Part shown: positions 22,513-32,609 of the stretch, one piece after another | Layout of the letters: each line of letters begins with the position of its first letter | Numbering within the stretch: the first letter of the stretch is position 1 | Assembly (NCBI RefSeq): GCF_036370855.1 | Contig: NC_088099.1 | Span: 146,337,017 to 146,401,016 of the forward strand | Direction of reading: 5' to 3' | Source: Dromaius novaehollandiae | Taxonomy: Eukaryota; Chordata; Aves; Casuariiformes; Dromaiidae | Length of the DNA stretch: 64,000 nt | Translations under genes and position numbers: made by a program | The notes under the pieces: model-generated | What the model saw: only the letters and a program-made list of their open reading frames with translations | Database searches by the model: none | What the model was told of the DNA's origin: nothing

Positions 22513-25500
22513 AGTGTGAAAATTGGTTTTGAACATGTTTGAACATCAGCCAAAGGACATTTTGAAGTATTGATTAGCTTTATTACTGATGCAGTGTCTG
22601 AGACCTGGAAGCAGGAAAGGTCATGTCTTTTTTTATCCACTATGATCACCTCAGGCTCTGTTGGAATAGACATGATTTGATCTTCTCTCAGCAGTACTTG
22701 GCTTTTTTTTTTATTTCCTGGGGCTGGTCTGAGCTCTGTTGAGAAATGCCGGGCTCAGAATTTGCAAGAAACATCCATGACTGAAAAGAGACACAACTCA
22801 GAATCATGACGCGTGGCTTTGTATACTGGGGAAGACTAAGATCTTTCAAAAGTAATGGTAATTTGTGATTCGATGGAGTCTTATAATTGAAATCCAAGCA
22901 CATTTTTAAATGATCTAATTTGTATTACTTGGTGTTAGGCTGATATTGCTAATTCTTTTGTAACTTGTCACAACAGAACAATGATCATGATCACTATTTT
23001 AGGAAGCATGTGAATCAGTGGGGAAGCCAAAATGAAGCAAATGGATCACTGGTACTAAAATGCCTCAGAGATGCATATAGTGTGTGTCTGCAGACTCTGT
23101 GGTTGTGCATAAAAATTGAAAGCAGGGCTTTGAGTATGGCTAGCCACACAACAAAACCTGCTTCAAGCTGACAATTTAAGGAGGAAGCTCTCTGCACACA
23201 TCTATTACTTTATCAATGTTTGTCATTCCCACGTGATTTAAAACACAGATATGCCACAGACAAATCAGCTTATGCCTTCACTGAACATTGACAATCATTA
23301 AGAAGATAAATGCAGCAAAATAAAAAAAATCATGGCATCAAGTTAAGTTCCTCCTAAAATCAACCTGTAGGAGGTGTTTAAAAACAGCTTTTTACTGGGA
23401 TGGAAGCTGTATGGATTCCCCAGTGTGGATCAAGCACAGCTGCCTATACACTGGCTGTGAGATTCACATCATCCCAAGATCACCACTGAAATAAAGGATG
23501 AAAAATTGAAGGCTCACTAACCACAGTAATAACCCATTAAATATCTGAAATATGTAGGAATTTTATAAAGTTAACAAATGTAAATTCAATGCCAAAGGTC
23601 AGAAATTTTCAGATCATTTCTCCCTTGGGTAGTGAGTCCACTTCAGTGCCTTAGACAGGAGGCATGCTTCTGGAAAACTCCTCAAATCACAAGGCAAAGA
23701 TGAAAATACCAAGCGAAAATGATTCTTGGTTGTACCCAGCATCATGAATAGGGTTTTTTATTACAGCATGCTGCAGGAGAGGACAGGTTCAGGCAAGAGC
23801 AGTGAAACTATGCTGGACTTTTTCTAGGACAAGAGACAAATATGAAAGAGGACAGACAATTCCAATGGAAAACGTTCAATGAGTGCCTGCCTCAGGGCTC
23901 AGGAGAAAAATCATTCCCATCACGACACAAGAACAGGCATCTGCCTCTGTCTGCCTGCTGGCTCCTACACAGCACTACCGCCTGAGATGCCCTCTGCCCT
24001 CCAGCCTGATCTAACAGTTCCGATGCTGTCACTGAAAGCACTCTAGAAAAAAGAGAGTTGTTCAGCCCATGAAAATCTGCACTGACTCCTCTGAGGGGAT
24101 TTTTATTTTGACATAGTGGAGGAAAAGAGCTCAAAGTATGGCCAAAGCCATTATTTTCATAATCTGGCTGTGATTTATAATGGCATCCTGCCAATGAAAA
24201 TTTGAAGACAGAATTATACCTGGTTTTGCTCTCTAACAAAGTGAAAAGAAGGAATTACACTTTGACAGTTTCCAAGGAAAGAGAGTTTTGTGATGTCTAA
24301 CCAAGAACTCTTCTCTGAAAAGGATGACAGAAAACATATTTTGGTTTAGACATTTTAAGTTCTTCCACAGAAAAACGAATCCCCCAGCTTTTTCAATATG
24401 GCTTGGAGGATCATATCCAGTAATTTCTGCCTGTTTGGGACTTGGTCTGCCAAATTATAAAAGGCTCCCACTCATGTCAAAGTTGGATTATTGAAACTGC
24501 CAGGTATTTGCTGAGTTCATGTTCTAGAAATATAGTCTCTAATACCTGTTTTGCATAAAAAAACTGAAAGGCCTGATCTTACCCAAAACTTTAACTGGAT
24601 ATTTGGGGGAAGAAAAAAAGTTATAAGCTTGTGACTTACAACAGGACCAGTCAATCTGATATCTTTAAGCCAATATTGCAGAAACCTTTGCATTAACCAG
24701 AATCAGAGGGAGAAAAGCAGAAAAGGAAGTGGCCATTTAAATTGAGATTGATGTTTAAATGTAAAAGTCCACTTGCAAAAAAGGAATTGACATTTGTATG
24801 AGGACGCAAATATGAAACTCTGCTTTTAAGTCTGGATCTGTGCAAACTGCTAGTCCTTTAAACAACAGGTTTGGAGTTTTTATTCCTAAATGTGTGACAG
24901 AAAGACTTGGAATCTTTTGAACAGCTGCTTGTATATTTTTCATAGAAAAAATATTCCGTTATGGTTAGTCATAAACTTCAGCTACTTTTCAAATTATAAA
25001 ATCTCAGCTACTTTTGTATATTGTATTCAGCAGGATAGACCAAGACCTGTGTGATAGCAGAGCTCATGCAGAATCCTTCTATACAGCAGAGCACTTGCTG
25101 TCACTGTGATGGAAGCTGTCTTTCATGTGGAAGAAGGTGTAAGACCTGGTCTTAAGCATGTTTAGGTTCAGAGCATCAGTTTTTAACTGAATGTTAAACT
25201 GAAGCATCGGTTTTGGTAGCTGCACTGCACTGTTCTTAAAGCAATGACACACCTGTCAGGAATGATTAATGGTTTGGAGGGTCCTGGATAGATATGCCAG
25301 TTTCATGCTGTCTTTGTTCAGGCAAATCACTCAGAATGATATCAAGTGGTTTGTTACGTGTTATTTGCAAAGGGTTTTTATTTATTGCTCTCTGGAGGAA
25401 ATGCTATCATCTCCAAAGGTTAGATGGAGGTGTTTTTTTGTTTTTTTTTTTGTTTGTTTGTTTGTTTTGTTTTTTACTTTGTGCACTTTCTATTTATAGT

Positions 25501-26144
25501 TGTTCTCCCTCCTGCTATTCAGCGTTTCAAATGTGAAGATAGATCTGCATTCTCACTTACCATTTAAACAGGCATGACTGAGTAGTAGGGCCTCTCCAAG
25601 AGGCATGACACATGGCAAGTCTTTGTTACAAGCTCAATGCATTCATTGTAATTTGCAGATCTTGTCAGTATTTCTGTACTCCATGGCTAGACATATATTG
25701 TGCCTACTAAATACTGCAGTTGTATTTCATTGTAGTGGGAACCTAGACAATAGGTCATGCTTTGCGTTAATGTTTAGGATCTTGAAAAATCAATACAGTT
25801 GAAAATGATGGGGTGCCAGTGTCCAGTCGTTAACTATTTCTATGATACACAGAGTACTCCGGAAGTGCATGGAAATTTTTGCAGCCAAAGCAATGGCTGT
25901 GTCATTAATCTGGCAGGAAGTACAATGGGCTGTCTGCTAACTTTTACCAACAAGTCAAAATCATGCAATTACAGATATTACCAGGAAACATGGACAGTTC
26001 AGTTGCTCCTGAGATTGCTTCAGAAATGGTTTTTTTTTTTTGTGATGCAAGTACAAATGTCAAACTGCTTAAGGGAAGGCCAGTTCTTGAGTCAGCTTTT
26101 GTGTCCAGCAAACCCCAGACCAGACTGACTGCATTTCTTTTGCT

Positions 26145-26197
26145 AAGGGCCTGATGTAACAACCATTAGAAAAGGGCCTGATGTAACAACCATTAGA
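26145..26197. repeat. 27-bp perfect tandem duplication (2 copies)
   Basis: A 26-base core beginning aagggcctgatgtaac and ending ccattaga occurs at 26145-26170 and again at 26172-26197, a period of 27. The copies are identical, so the duplication is recent compared with the surrounding old repeats. Confidence 0.95.
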
Positions 26198-26711
26198 ATC
26201 AACAGAAAGAGTGACTGGGTTGAAAGACTTTAAATAAAGCATCGAAGGCCACAACCTGCACCATTGCAATCACCAGAAAATTTGTCATTGACCTCAGTGA
26301 GTGCAGGATGAAATGCCCAGATTCTTGGTCAGCAGGTATTTAAGTACACACGTATAATTCATTTCATTTGTAACCATTCAGATGCCTAGGTACTTCTCTG
26401 ATCTGGAACGAAAGCATGCTGGTTGCCAGGTTGAGAAGAGAGGTAGCTTTCAGATATGCCTCTCTCCTACGAACACCAGTGTGATTTGGAGGGAAGAGTA
26501 AGAATAAGGAAATCCATTGTTTCCACCATTTTGCAATGATAGGGAATTGGGAGAAACAAGGGGTAAGTAAGAAGAAAGAGATTGCGAGCAAAACTACAGA
26601 AAGAGGAAAGCTTCTATCCCCTTAATTACTTCTCAGGGGAGTTTAAAAAAATATAAACACTGGCCTTTTAACTTCATTATGAATCTGTATCTCAAATATA
26701 ACCCAAGCCTT

Positions 26712-26930
26712 CCTAGGGCTTGCCTATACTGGAAAAATACATTATGTTAATTGATTAGCACATAATTCTTAATATAACAGTTAATATCAACAAGGACTAC
26801 TATGTTTAACATTTGTTGTTGTTGTTGACCCAAGGTAACCCAGGTGCTAAACATGACAGTTCTTGTCTACACTAAGTGCTTCATATAGCCTTAATTAACG
26901 TGTTCTAACACAATGTAATTTTGTCATACA
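26712..26930. mobile_element. Possible ancient DNA-transposon remnant
   Basis: 'tagggcttgcctatactgg' at about 26715 resembles the terminal inverted repeat (agggcttgtctacact) of old sauropsid DNA transposons, and 'ttcttgtctacactaagtg' recurs at about 26864. The second copy is in the same orientation, so a complete TIR pair is not shown. Tentative. Confidence 0.3.
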
Positions 26931-28129
26931 GATAAATCCTTGGGGGCATTTATTCTTTAATTTTCTGTCTCATCTATCTTTAATTCACAAGACATGTGTT
27001 GTCTCCAACATCTGCCTTCCCCTACCCTTCAATCTTGGAACCATCATTGCTGAAAATCAGAGAGACTTAGTCAATTTTTTTGTAAGTTTTTTAAACTTAC
27101 AGACTGAATGTTCAGTGAAACATGCCGTGAGTTTATGCTCCTTGACCGTGTTCAGTGTTATAAAGTTGATCTCATAATTCAGGAAGCCTTAGTTCAGCCT
27201 AGAAAAGTGTATCATAAAATACAGGACATGTGAGATTCGTACAAAAATATTTCAAATCATAACAGCTATACAGTTTTTCAGTCAAATCACACATTTCAAG
27301 CTGATTCCCAGCTGCAAGAAGACACTTTTCAGTTCTTTTCCAAAATACACTTTCTCCATTTTTATTTTACATAGAAAAGTTTTGTTTGTCCTTACAAGAG
27401 AAAAAAAAAGTGTACAAAAAAAATTATTAAACACTGAGGTTAGAAGAAGTCTATCTGGACTCCTGCAACAGTAACAACTTCATGTTGCACATCTTGTATT
27501 TTAGGGGAATATGATGTTATTGTTTGTTACAAACCAATTTACTTAGCTCTACTGAAGCCCTGACCAATCTCAAACTGTGTTGCCTGCAAGATCACCCTTT
27601 GGCTACATATCACGCATTTATTTCGGGGTCTTCAGAGGGGGGCAGATGTTTGCTCGGATGGGGCTCACTGCAGGCTGAAACCCGCAGTACTACTAACAGC
27701 ACGGGACATGGAGGTTTATGTTAAGAGACCAACGTTGTGCAGCGTGGCTAACTCAACTTTCCTGTGCTGTAACTTCATCCTTTGGAATTTCCTTCCCTCT
27801 TAGCTGTTCATCTCTTAGAAGAACACGGCATTAACGTTCATGGCTCCTGGATGTTTTCCCCCCAAGAAGAAAAAAACCGAGGGGTTGGGGGCAGGCTCGG
27901 TAGCAGACCCAATTCGCAAGCTTTCTGGGGCTCCGGCGTTTGCAGCCCTCCGATATTCGGCTTGGAGACCGCACGGGACAGCTGAGGTCCCTCGGCCTGG
28001 CAGACAGGATTTGGCACCTTTAAGTAACTCCATTCTTAACTGTCTGCGGCCAAGGTGCCATCTGTTACTAAGTGTGTAACTACCGCTTTAACGGATTTTT
28101 TTCCCCCTCTTTCTTTATTTTCGAGAGTT

Positions 28130-29430
28130 AGCTAGCTTGCCCCGCCGACGCAGGAGGCGGCGGGCCGGGCAGCGGCGCCCCGCGGAGGCCCTGCCCGCCG
28201 GCCCGGGTGCGGCCGCGGCACCGCCGCTCCAGCCAACTGCGCCACCGCTCGCGGCGGGGAGGCGCCGCCGTAGGTGAGTTTCCGGCAGCCCCGCCCCGTG
28301 CCGCGAGGGGCGGGCACGCACGTCGCGTCCCGGGGGAGCGTGCCCCACTGTGGCTGCCCGCTGCCGCCCCCGAGGTCACGGACGCGCCCGCTGCCGCTCC
28401 GCGGGGCCGCGGCCCGCGGCGCCTCCCCGGCCGTTACCCCCCTCGCCCGCGGGGGCCGTGGCCCCGCCCCGGCGGCCGGTCACGTGCGTTAGCGACAGCC
28501 AGTGGCGGCGCGGCGCCGCCGCCCGCTCGGCGCCCATTGGCGGGGGCGCGGCGCGGCGGGGCGGGGCGGGCCGCCGGGCCCGTCAGCTGTGTGCCGCGGC
28601 TATAACAACAAAGGGCTGCGCGGGGCGCGGGGTCGGCACGGCCGCGGCGCGGGGGGAGCCGAGCCGAGCCGAGCCGTTCGCCGCCGCCGCCTCGGGACGG
28701 TGAGTGGCGGGGCCCGGCCGCCGCGGTTACCCCCGCCGTTGCGGCTCGCGCAGGGCGAGGCGGAGCGGGCGGGCGGCCGCCGCTGCGGGGCTGGGGAGCG
28801 CTCTGGCGGCCCCGGGCTCCGCTCCGCTCCCCTCCCTTCCGCGGCGCGGCCGGGTCGCCCCTTTGCCCCTGCGCCGGGGGAGGAGCAGCCCGCCCCCTCC
28901 CTTCCCCCCGCCCGGTGGCCGAGGCGTAGGGTTGCTGCCGGGCCCCGAGGGGAAGCCGGACAGCGCGGCTCCCCTCCGCGGGTGCGGGCCGGAGGCAGGC
29001 TCGCCCCAAGGCGCCGCCGGCGCGGGGGAGGGCTGCAGCTGGGCCGCCCTGCCCTCCCCCGGCACCTCCGCTCGGGGCGAGGGATGGGGGGTACCGTGAA
29101 GCCCCCACCGCGGCCTCCGCCCGTGCCGCCGCCTCGCCTGGAGGCGCCGAGGCCGGGACCCTGCGGCCCCCGGCGGCCCGGCCCGGCCCGCAGCAGGGGC
29201 AGCGCGGAGGTGCGCGGCTGCAGCCGGCCTCGTCTGCCTCCTGCTCCGCCCGGGGGCGCCGCGCCGCAGCCCGGCCGTGCCGTCAGCTGCGGTAAAACTG
29301 GCTTTTTGGAGCCTCCTGGTGGTAACTGGGCTGCTCGCTGGTGGCCGTTGGTGAACTGCGACGCCGGGAGGTAACCCCGCGGAGCTCGTCCCCGCCCCCG
29401 GCGTTCGTGCCGCTGGGCCCTGTTTGAGCG
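28130..29430 (+). promoter_or_regulatory. TP53INP1: TP53INP1 CpG island and promoter
   Basis: About 1.3 kb of CpG-dense sequence begins sharply at 28137 after AT-rich DNA. Seen elements: E-box GTCACGTG at 28479-28486, GC boxes around 28461 and 28560-28570, an inverted CCAAT (ATTGG) at 28536-28540, and TATAA at 28601-28605 about 30 bp before the likely start. The E-box/CCAAT/TATA order upstream of exon 1 is consistent with a regulated promoter. TP53INP1 is known to be induced by p53 and stress; I saw no convincing full p53 element here. Confidence 0.75.
28630..28699 (+). other. TP53INP1: TP53INP1 exon 1 (noncoding, 5' end estimated)
   Basis: Inferred 5'UTR exon ending at CTCGGGACG/gtgagt (28699/28700), a strong donor inside the CpG island. 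The start is estimated at 25-30 bp downstream of TATAA. It contains a (GAGCC)4 run at 28656-28675. In mammals TP53INP1 also starts with a noncoding exon followed by the ATG exon. Confidence 0.55.
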
Positions 29431-32330
29431 GGGTTATTTCGGATCTTAGTCAGTCCTAGCGGCTAAGACAGCGCCTGTGTAGTGAAGCACCTTTCTTCTA
29501 AGCTGTGTCTCGCTTACCTAGTCTGGCAGCCGCTCTTGATAAGGGTGTTACTTGCCTCTGAGTCTCCCTCTGGCTTGCACACTAGCATGAAAGTGTGGTG
29601 TGTTTAGATGCTCTTCTGAAAGGATGTCAAAGCATAAGCCAGTTTCTAAAATATTCAGATGTGGGGGCTTTTTTGGGGGGGGGGGGGAAGATGAGACAAC
29701 TAGCTTTCAATCTGTCCTTCTACAGAAAAATGCGTATAGGTAAACAGCTGCAGTTTGTTTAGCAGTGATATTGTACCTGTGTCCTCTGGAAACTGATCTG
29801 TTGTGTTTGCTTGTTAGAGGTTAATTATTTTATGTTGTTGTAATGTCTGTGGAGTCTTAATATAGGGGTAGGATCTCCCACTTTGCTCAGCTCTGCACTT
29901 AGAACAAAAAGACAGCTGCTGCCTTAGGGAACTTTCAGTCTAGATCTAGGAAAGAGGCAACAGATGGGTGTAGAAGTGGGAGTACAGGGAAAGAGCTGCT
30001 ACTGATCAGCATGCTTTGCTGCGAGTACAGCCTATAACTACACTATGGCTTGCTAGTTAACATAAAGAAAAATACAACTTTTTTTTTTCCTCTAGGTTTT
30101 GTGCCAGAACAGTGGTATGGATAGATGCAGAAGATAATTGGAAAACTGCAGACAAGCTGTCATTTAGCGTCCTGTTTCCTTATCCATGGCAAGTTCTGTC
30201 TATATTTTAAGTATTTAAACTTTTTCAAGAAGATGCTTAGTAACAATCCTATGTGGAAATTCCGCATTTCCTTAGAAAACCTGCCCAGGCTTAGCAACTT
30301 TTATGGTTAAAAGGCTTTCCTGCTAACCACTGAAAATTGAATCTAACTGCAAATAAAAGCCATTGCTGCTACATCTATCTACTGCAGATGTAGAGGAAAG
30401 GAATAAACACCTGTTTGCCTCTTCTTCCACATATTTGACTACAGTTGTCTTTTTACTCCTTCCCTCTCTCAAGCTTTTCAGTTTTTTCCTAATCTCTTCT
30501 CATATAGCCTTAGACTTCCGATCGTTCTTGTAGCTTGCTTCTAGATCCATCTGGCAGTTTGACTTCTTCAAGCATGGTACTGAAAACTAGATACAAATTC
30601 AAGCTGAGGCCTTAGCAGTACTAAATGGAGCAGAAGGGTTAGCTCTTAATACAAATGAGTGTTGACTGCAAAATATCCTGTTATGACGTTTAGGTTTTTT
30701 TATGCAACAATACAATATTGTTGACGTGCATTCAAAGTGTTATCTGTAATACCCTTTTATCACAACTGTAGCTGGGCCAATTGTTCCTAGTCTTGTATTT
30801 TCTTGCAGCTGATTGTTCCTGTCTAAGAATTACAGAGTACCTAACTTCTTGAATTGCACTAAGCCTTCTTATATTGCTTTTGACTTGTGAAGACTATTTT
30901 GAATTCTAATCCTATCTTCCTGTGCCTTTCCAATAAGGAGGTAGCCACGTTAATGTGTGTAAGGGTCAGCATTGCAGGACACAGTTGCTCATTCCTACAC
31001 TCGACAGGTAGGTGATGGGGTCTGGTGTTGTGGGCTAAGATGAGACAGGAGGCAGAAATGACCCTTTAGTATGGACTGAGCATTATAGGATGGAGCAGGG
31101 TATAATGGACTTCAAAAACATTCTTTATGGATTGTATTTTTTTTAAATGGCTGGTTGTGTTTGAATGTTTTTCTTTAGTGTAGTATGTCTTGCTTTCTCT
31201 CTCTGGAGACATTCTTACCCTTACATGAATATCTTTTCCACTATTAATTACTGAAATGGATATTTAATCTCTAGTAACTCAAACATGCTATGGTAATTCA
31301 AATACTACTATGGTGAAATGAATTTGTAGTTAAATCCATAAATATTATTCCTGTATAGCAGTTAAATTACTTATTCAGCTATTTAATGGCTTCTGTTTTT
31401 TTGGCTTAATACATGAATATTTTGAGTGCAAGTATGGTGATCTGAGAAGGCTGAACGTTCAATTTCTCAGCAGTTAAAGGACTTTTGGTTTTAACTTTCA
31501 AATGTAAATAGAGTTCAGGCCCATGGTGACTGTCATTAAATGTAGATTTAGGGAAGTATACTACTGAGAAATTGATGTTGCTTTTAATTAAATATACAGA
31601 AAGTACTTTTTTCCTCTGGCTACTTAGAATTATCCTACATGATTAGATAGACATTTGCAGTGGGGAAAAAAAGTTCCGCTGGTAACTATGCAGTGCCCTT
31701 CGAACCTGAAGACAGTATGTTCTTTCCTACTAACTTGTAGGCAGTGGCCCTCAATTATATGTGATAAGGAAAGAGGACAAGGAGAAGTGCTGCCTTGGGC
31801 ACCATGGGGAGCCTTCAGAGGAGCCTCAGGGAGAGGTGCGTTTGCGTGGACTGAAGTGTGAGGTTGTTCCAACAGAAAAGATGCAGTTTGCTGTCTCAGT
31901 CCATGCACTTGTTCTTCATGTCTCTCCCTCTGCTCAGGAGGAAGATGGGAGAGGTGCAGAGGTAATGGTCTGTCTTGAGGACCTCAGTCAGTGCAGATGC
32001 AACATCTCTGTGTGAATGTCCTCTCCTCCTATTGGCATGGAAAAATGAGGGTCAAGAGCAAAACAGATCTTTGCATGGGGAGGAGGACTGAGGAGGAAGA
32101 CTGACAGCTCTGGGGAGACATAGGCTTTTCCTGTGGGTATCTGGCTGGGAGGGAGTGATGAGAGCCAGTGAAGCTGCATTTCCTGCTAGGAAATACTTTC
32201 TCTAGTACCTCAAACTGGACTAATAATAGGTTATTGAGGTTTTTGGTGCCGATGTTTGTTTTCCCTTCAGTTTGTTCCATAGGGATGTTATCTGTGGCTT
32301 TGTCATTAAGACCTTGTCACCTTTTTGCAG
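28700..32330 (+). other. TP53INP1 intron 1
   Basis: 3.6-kb intron. The first 730 bp are CpG island, and a 13-G run lies at 29675-29687. A diverged CR1/L3-type LINE occupies about 30480-30935. An acceptor-like tttttttttcctctag at 30080-30095 could define an alternative leader exon, but nothing else supports it. Confidence 0.6.
30480..30935 (-). mobile_element. Ancient CR1/L3-type LINE remnant in TP53INP1 intron 1
   Basis: Plus-strand text follows the reverse complement of an old CR1/L3 3' region: 'ggtactgaaaactagataca', 'aattcaagctgaggccttag', 'cagtactaaatggagcagaa', 'gttatgacgtttaggttttt' and finally 'ttgaattctaatcctatctt'. It belongs to the same family as 20180-20760 and is antisense to TP53INP1. 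Confidence 0.65.
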
Positions 32331-32337
32331 GTTTCAC

Positions 32338-32385
32338 ATGAACTGTTTGCCAGTCATGACTCTGCATGTCCTGTACCTAAGCTGA
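32338..32385 (+). other. uORF1 of TP53INP1 (15 codons)
   Basis: ATG at 32338, seven bases after the exon 2 acceptor, open for 15 codons to TGA at 32383-32385. An overlapping four-codon uORF2 lies at 32366-32380 in another frame. Both end well before the main ATG, so reinitiation or leaky scanning would be needed. Confidence 0.5.
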
Positions 32386-32405
32386 TAAAGCATCTACGCA
32401 CTTTA

Positions 32406-32441
32406 ATGTCAAGTCTACGCCACTCTGCTAATACAGTGTGA
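32406..32441 (+). other. uORF3 of TP53INP1 (11 codons)
   Basis: ATG at 32406 (context ctttaATGt) with 11 codons to TGA at 32439-32441, ending 56 nt before the main start codon. Confidence 0.5.
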
Positions 32442-32497
32442 GCTGTGCCTTGAACCTTGGATATAAAGACCTACAAACCAAAGTATATCTATTAGTA

Positions 32498-32609
32498 ATG
32501 TTCCAGAGGTTAAATAACATGCTCATGGGAGAGATTGGTAGCTTGTCCAGCCAGGAGCCTGAGTTCAGTGAGAAAGAAGATGATGAATGGATTCTAGTTG
32601 ATTTTATAG
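32498..32609 (+). CDS. TP53INP1: TP53INP1 coding exon 2 segment
   Basis: 112 nt: residues 1-37 plus one base. Encodes the acidic LIR-containing N-terminus (DDEWILVDFI). Donor TTTTATAG/gtaaga. Confidence 0.95.

Larger units (their letters stand above)
20761..28129. other. Intergenic DNA upstream of TP53INP1, no gene recognised
   Basis: 7.4 kb with a MIR-like fragment (21871-21945), an AT microsatellite (22437-22512), a T/G-rich tract (25434-25473), a 27-bp tandem duplication (26145-26197), a possible DNA-transposon scrap (26712-26930) and a (GTT)n stretch near 26814-26826. GC content rises from about 27600 toward the CpG island. No coding exon could be supported. Confidence 0.6.
32331..32609 (+). 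other. TP53INP1: TP53INP1 exon 2 (5'UTR plus first coding segment)
   Basis: Acceptor cacctttttgcag at 32330; donor TTTTATAG/gtaaga at 32609/32610. The 167-nt leader part holds three short uORFs; the CDS begins at 32498. The acceptor position is inferred from the sequence and from the exon architecture of the mammalian gene. Confidence 0.7.

Noticed and set aside
22531-22540. GAACATGTTT, a perfect p53 half-site upstream of TP53INP1
   Set aside because: A perfect half-site is expected about once per 4 kb. The adjacent decamer GAACATCAGC has three mismatches, so no full element is present. A similar near-match at 31285 was dropped for the same reason.
28434-29374. Frames of 224-290 codons at the TP53INP1 island
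   Set aside because: Same cause as the other islands: GC-rich DNA without stops. They cross the exon 1 donor and have no recognisable sequence.
31729-31740. TACTAAC followed by ttgtag, looking like a branch point and acceptor in TP53INP1 intron 1
   Set aside because: The branch adenosine would lie far too close to the AG, and the downstream sequence has no supported exon.
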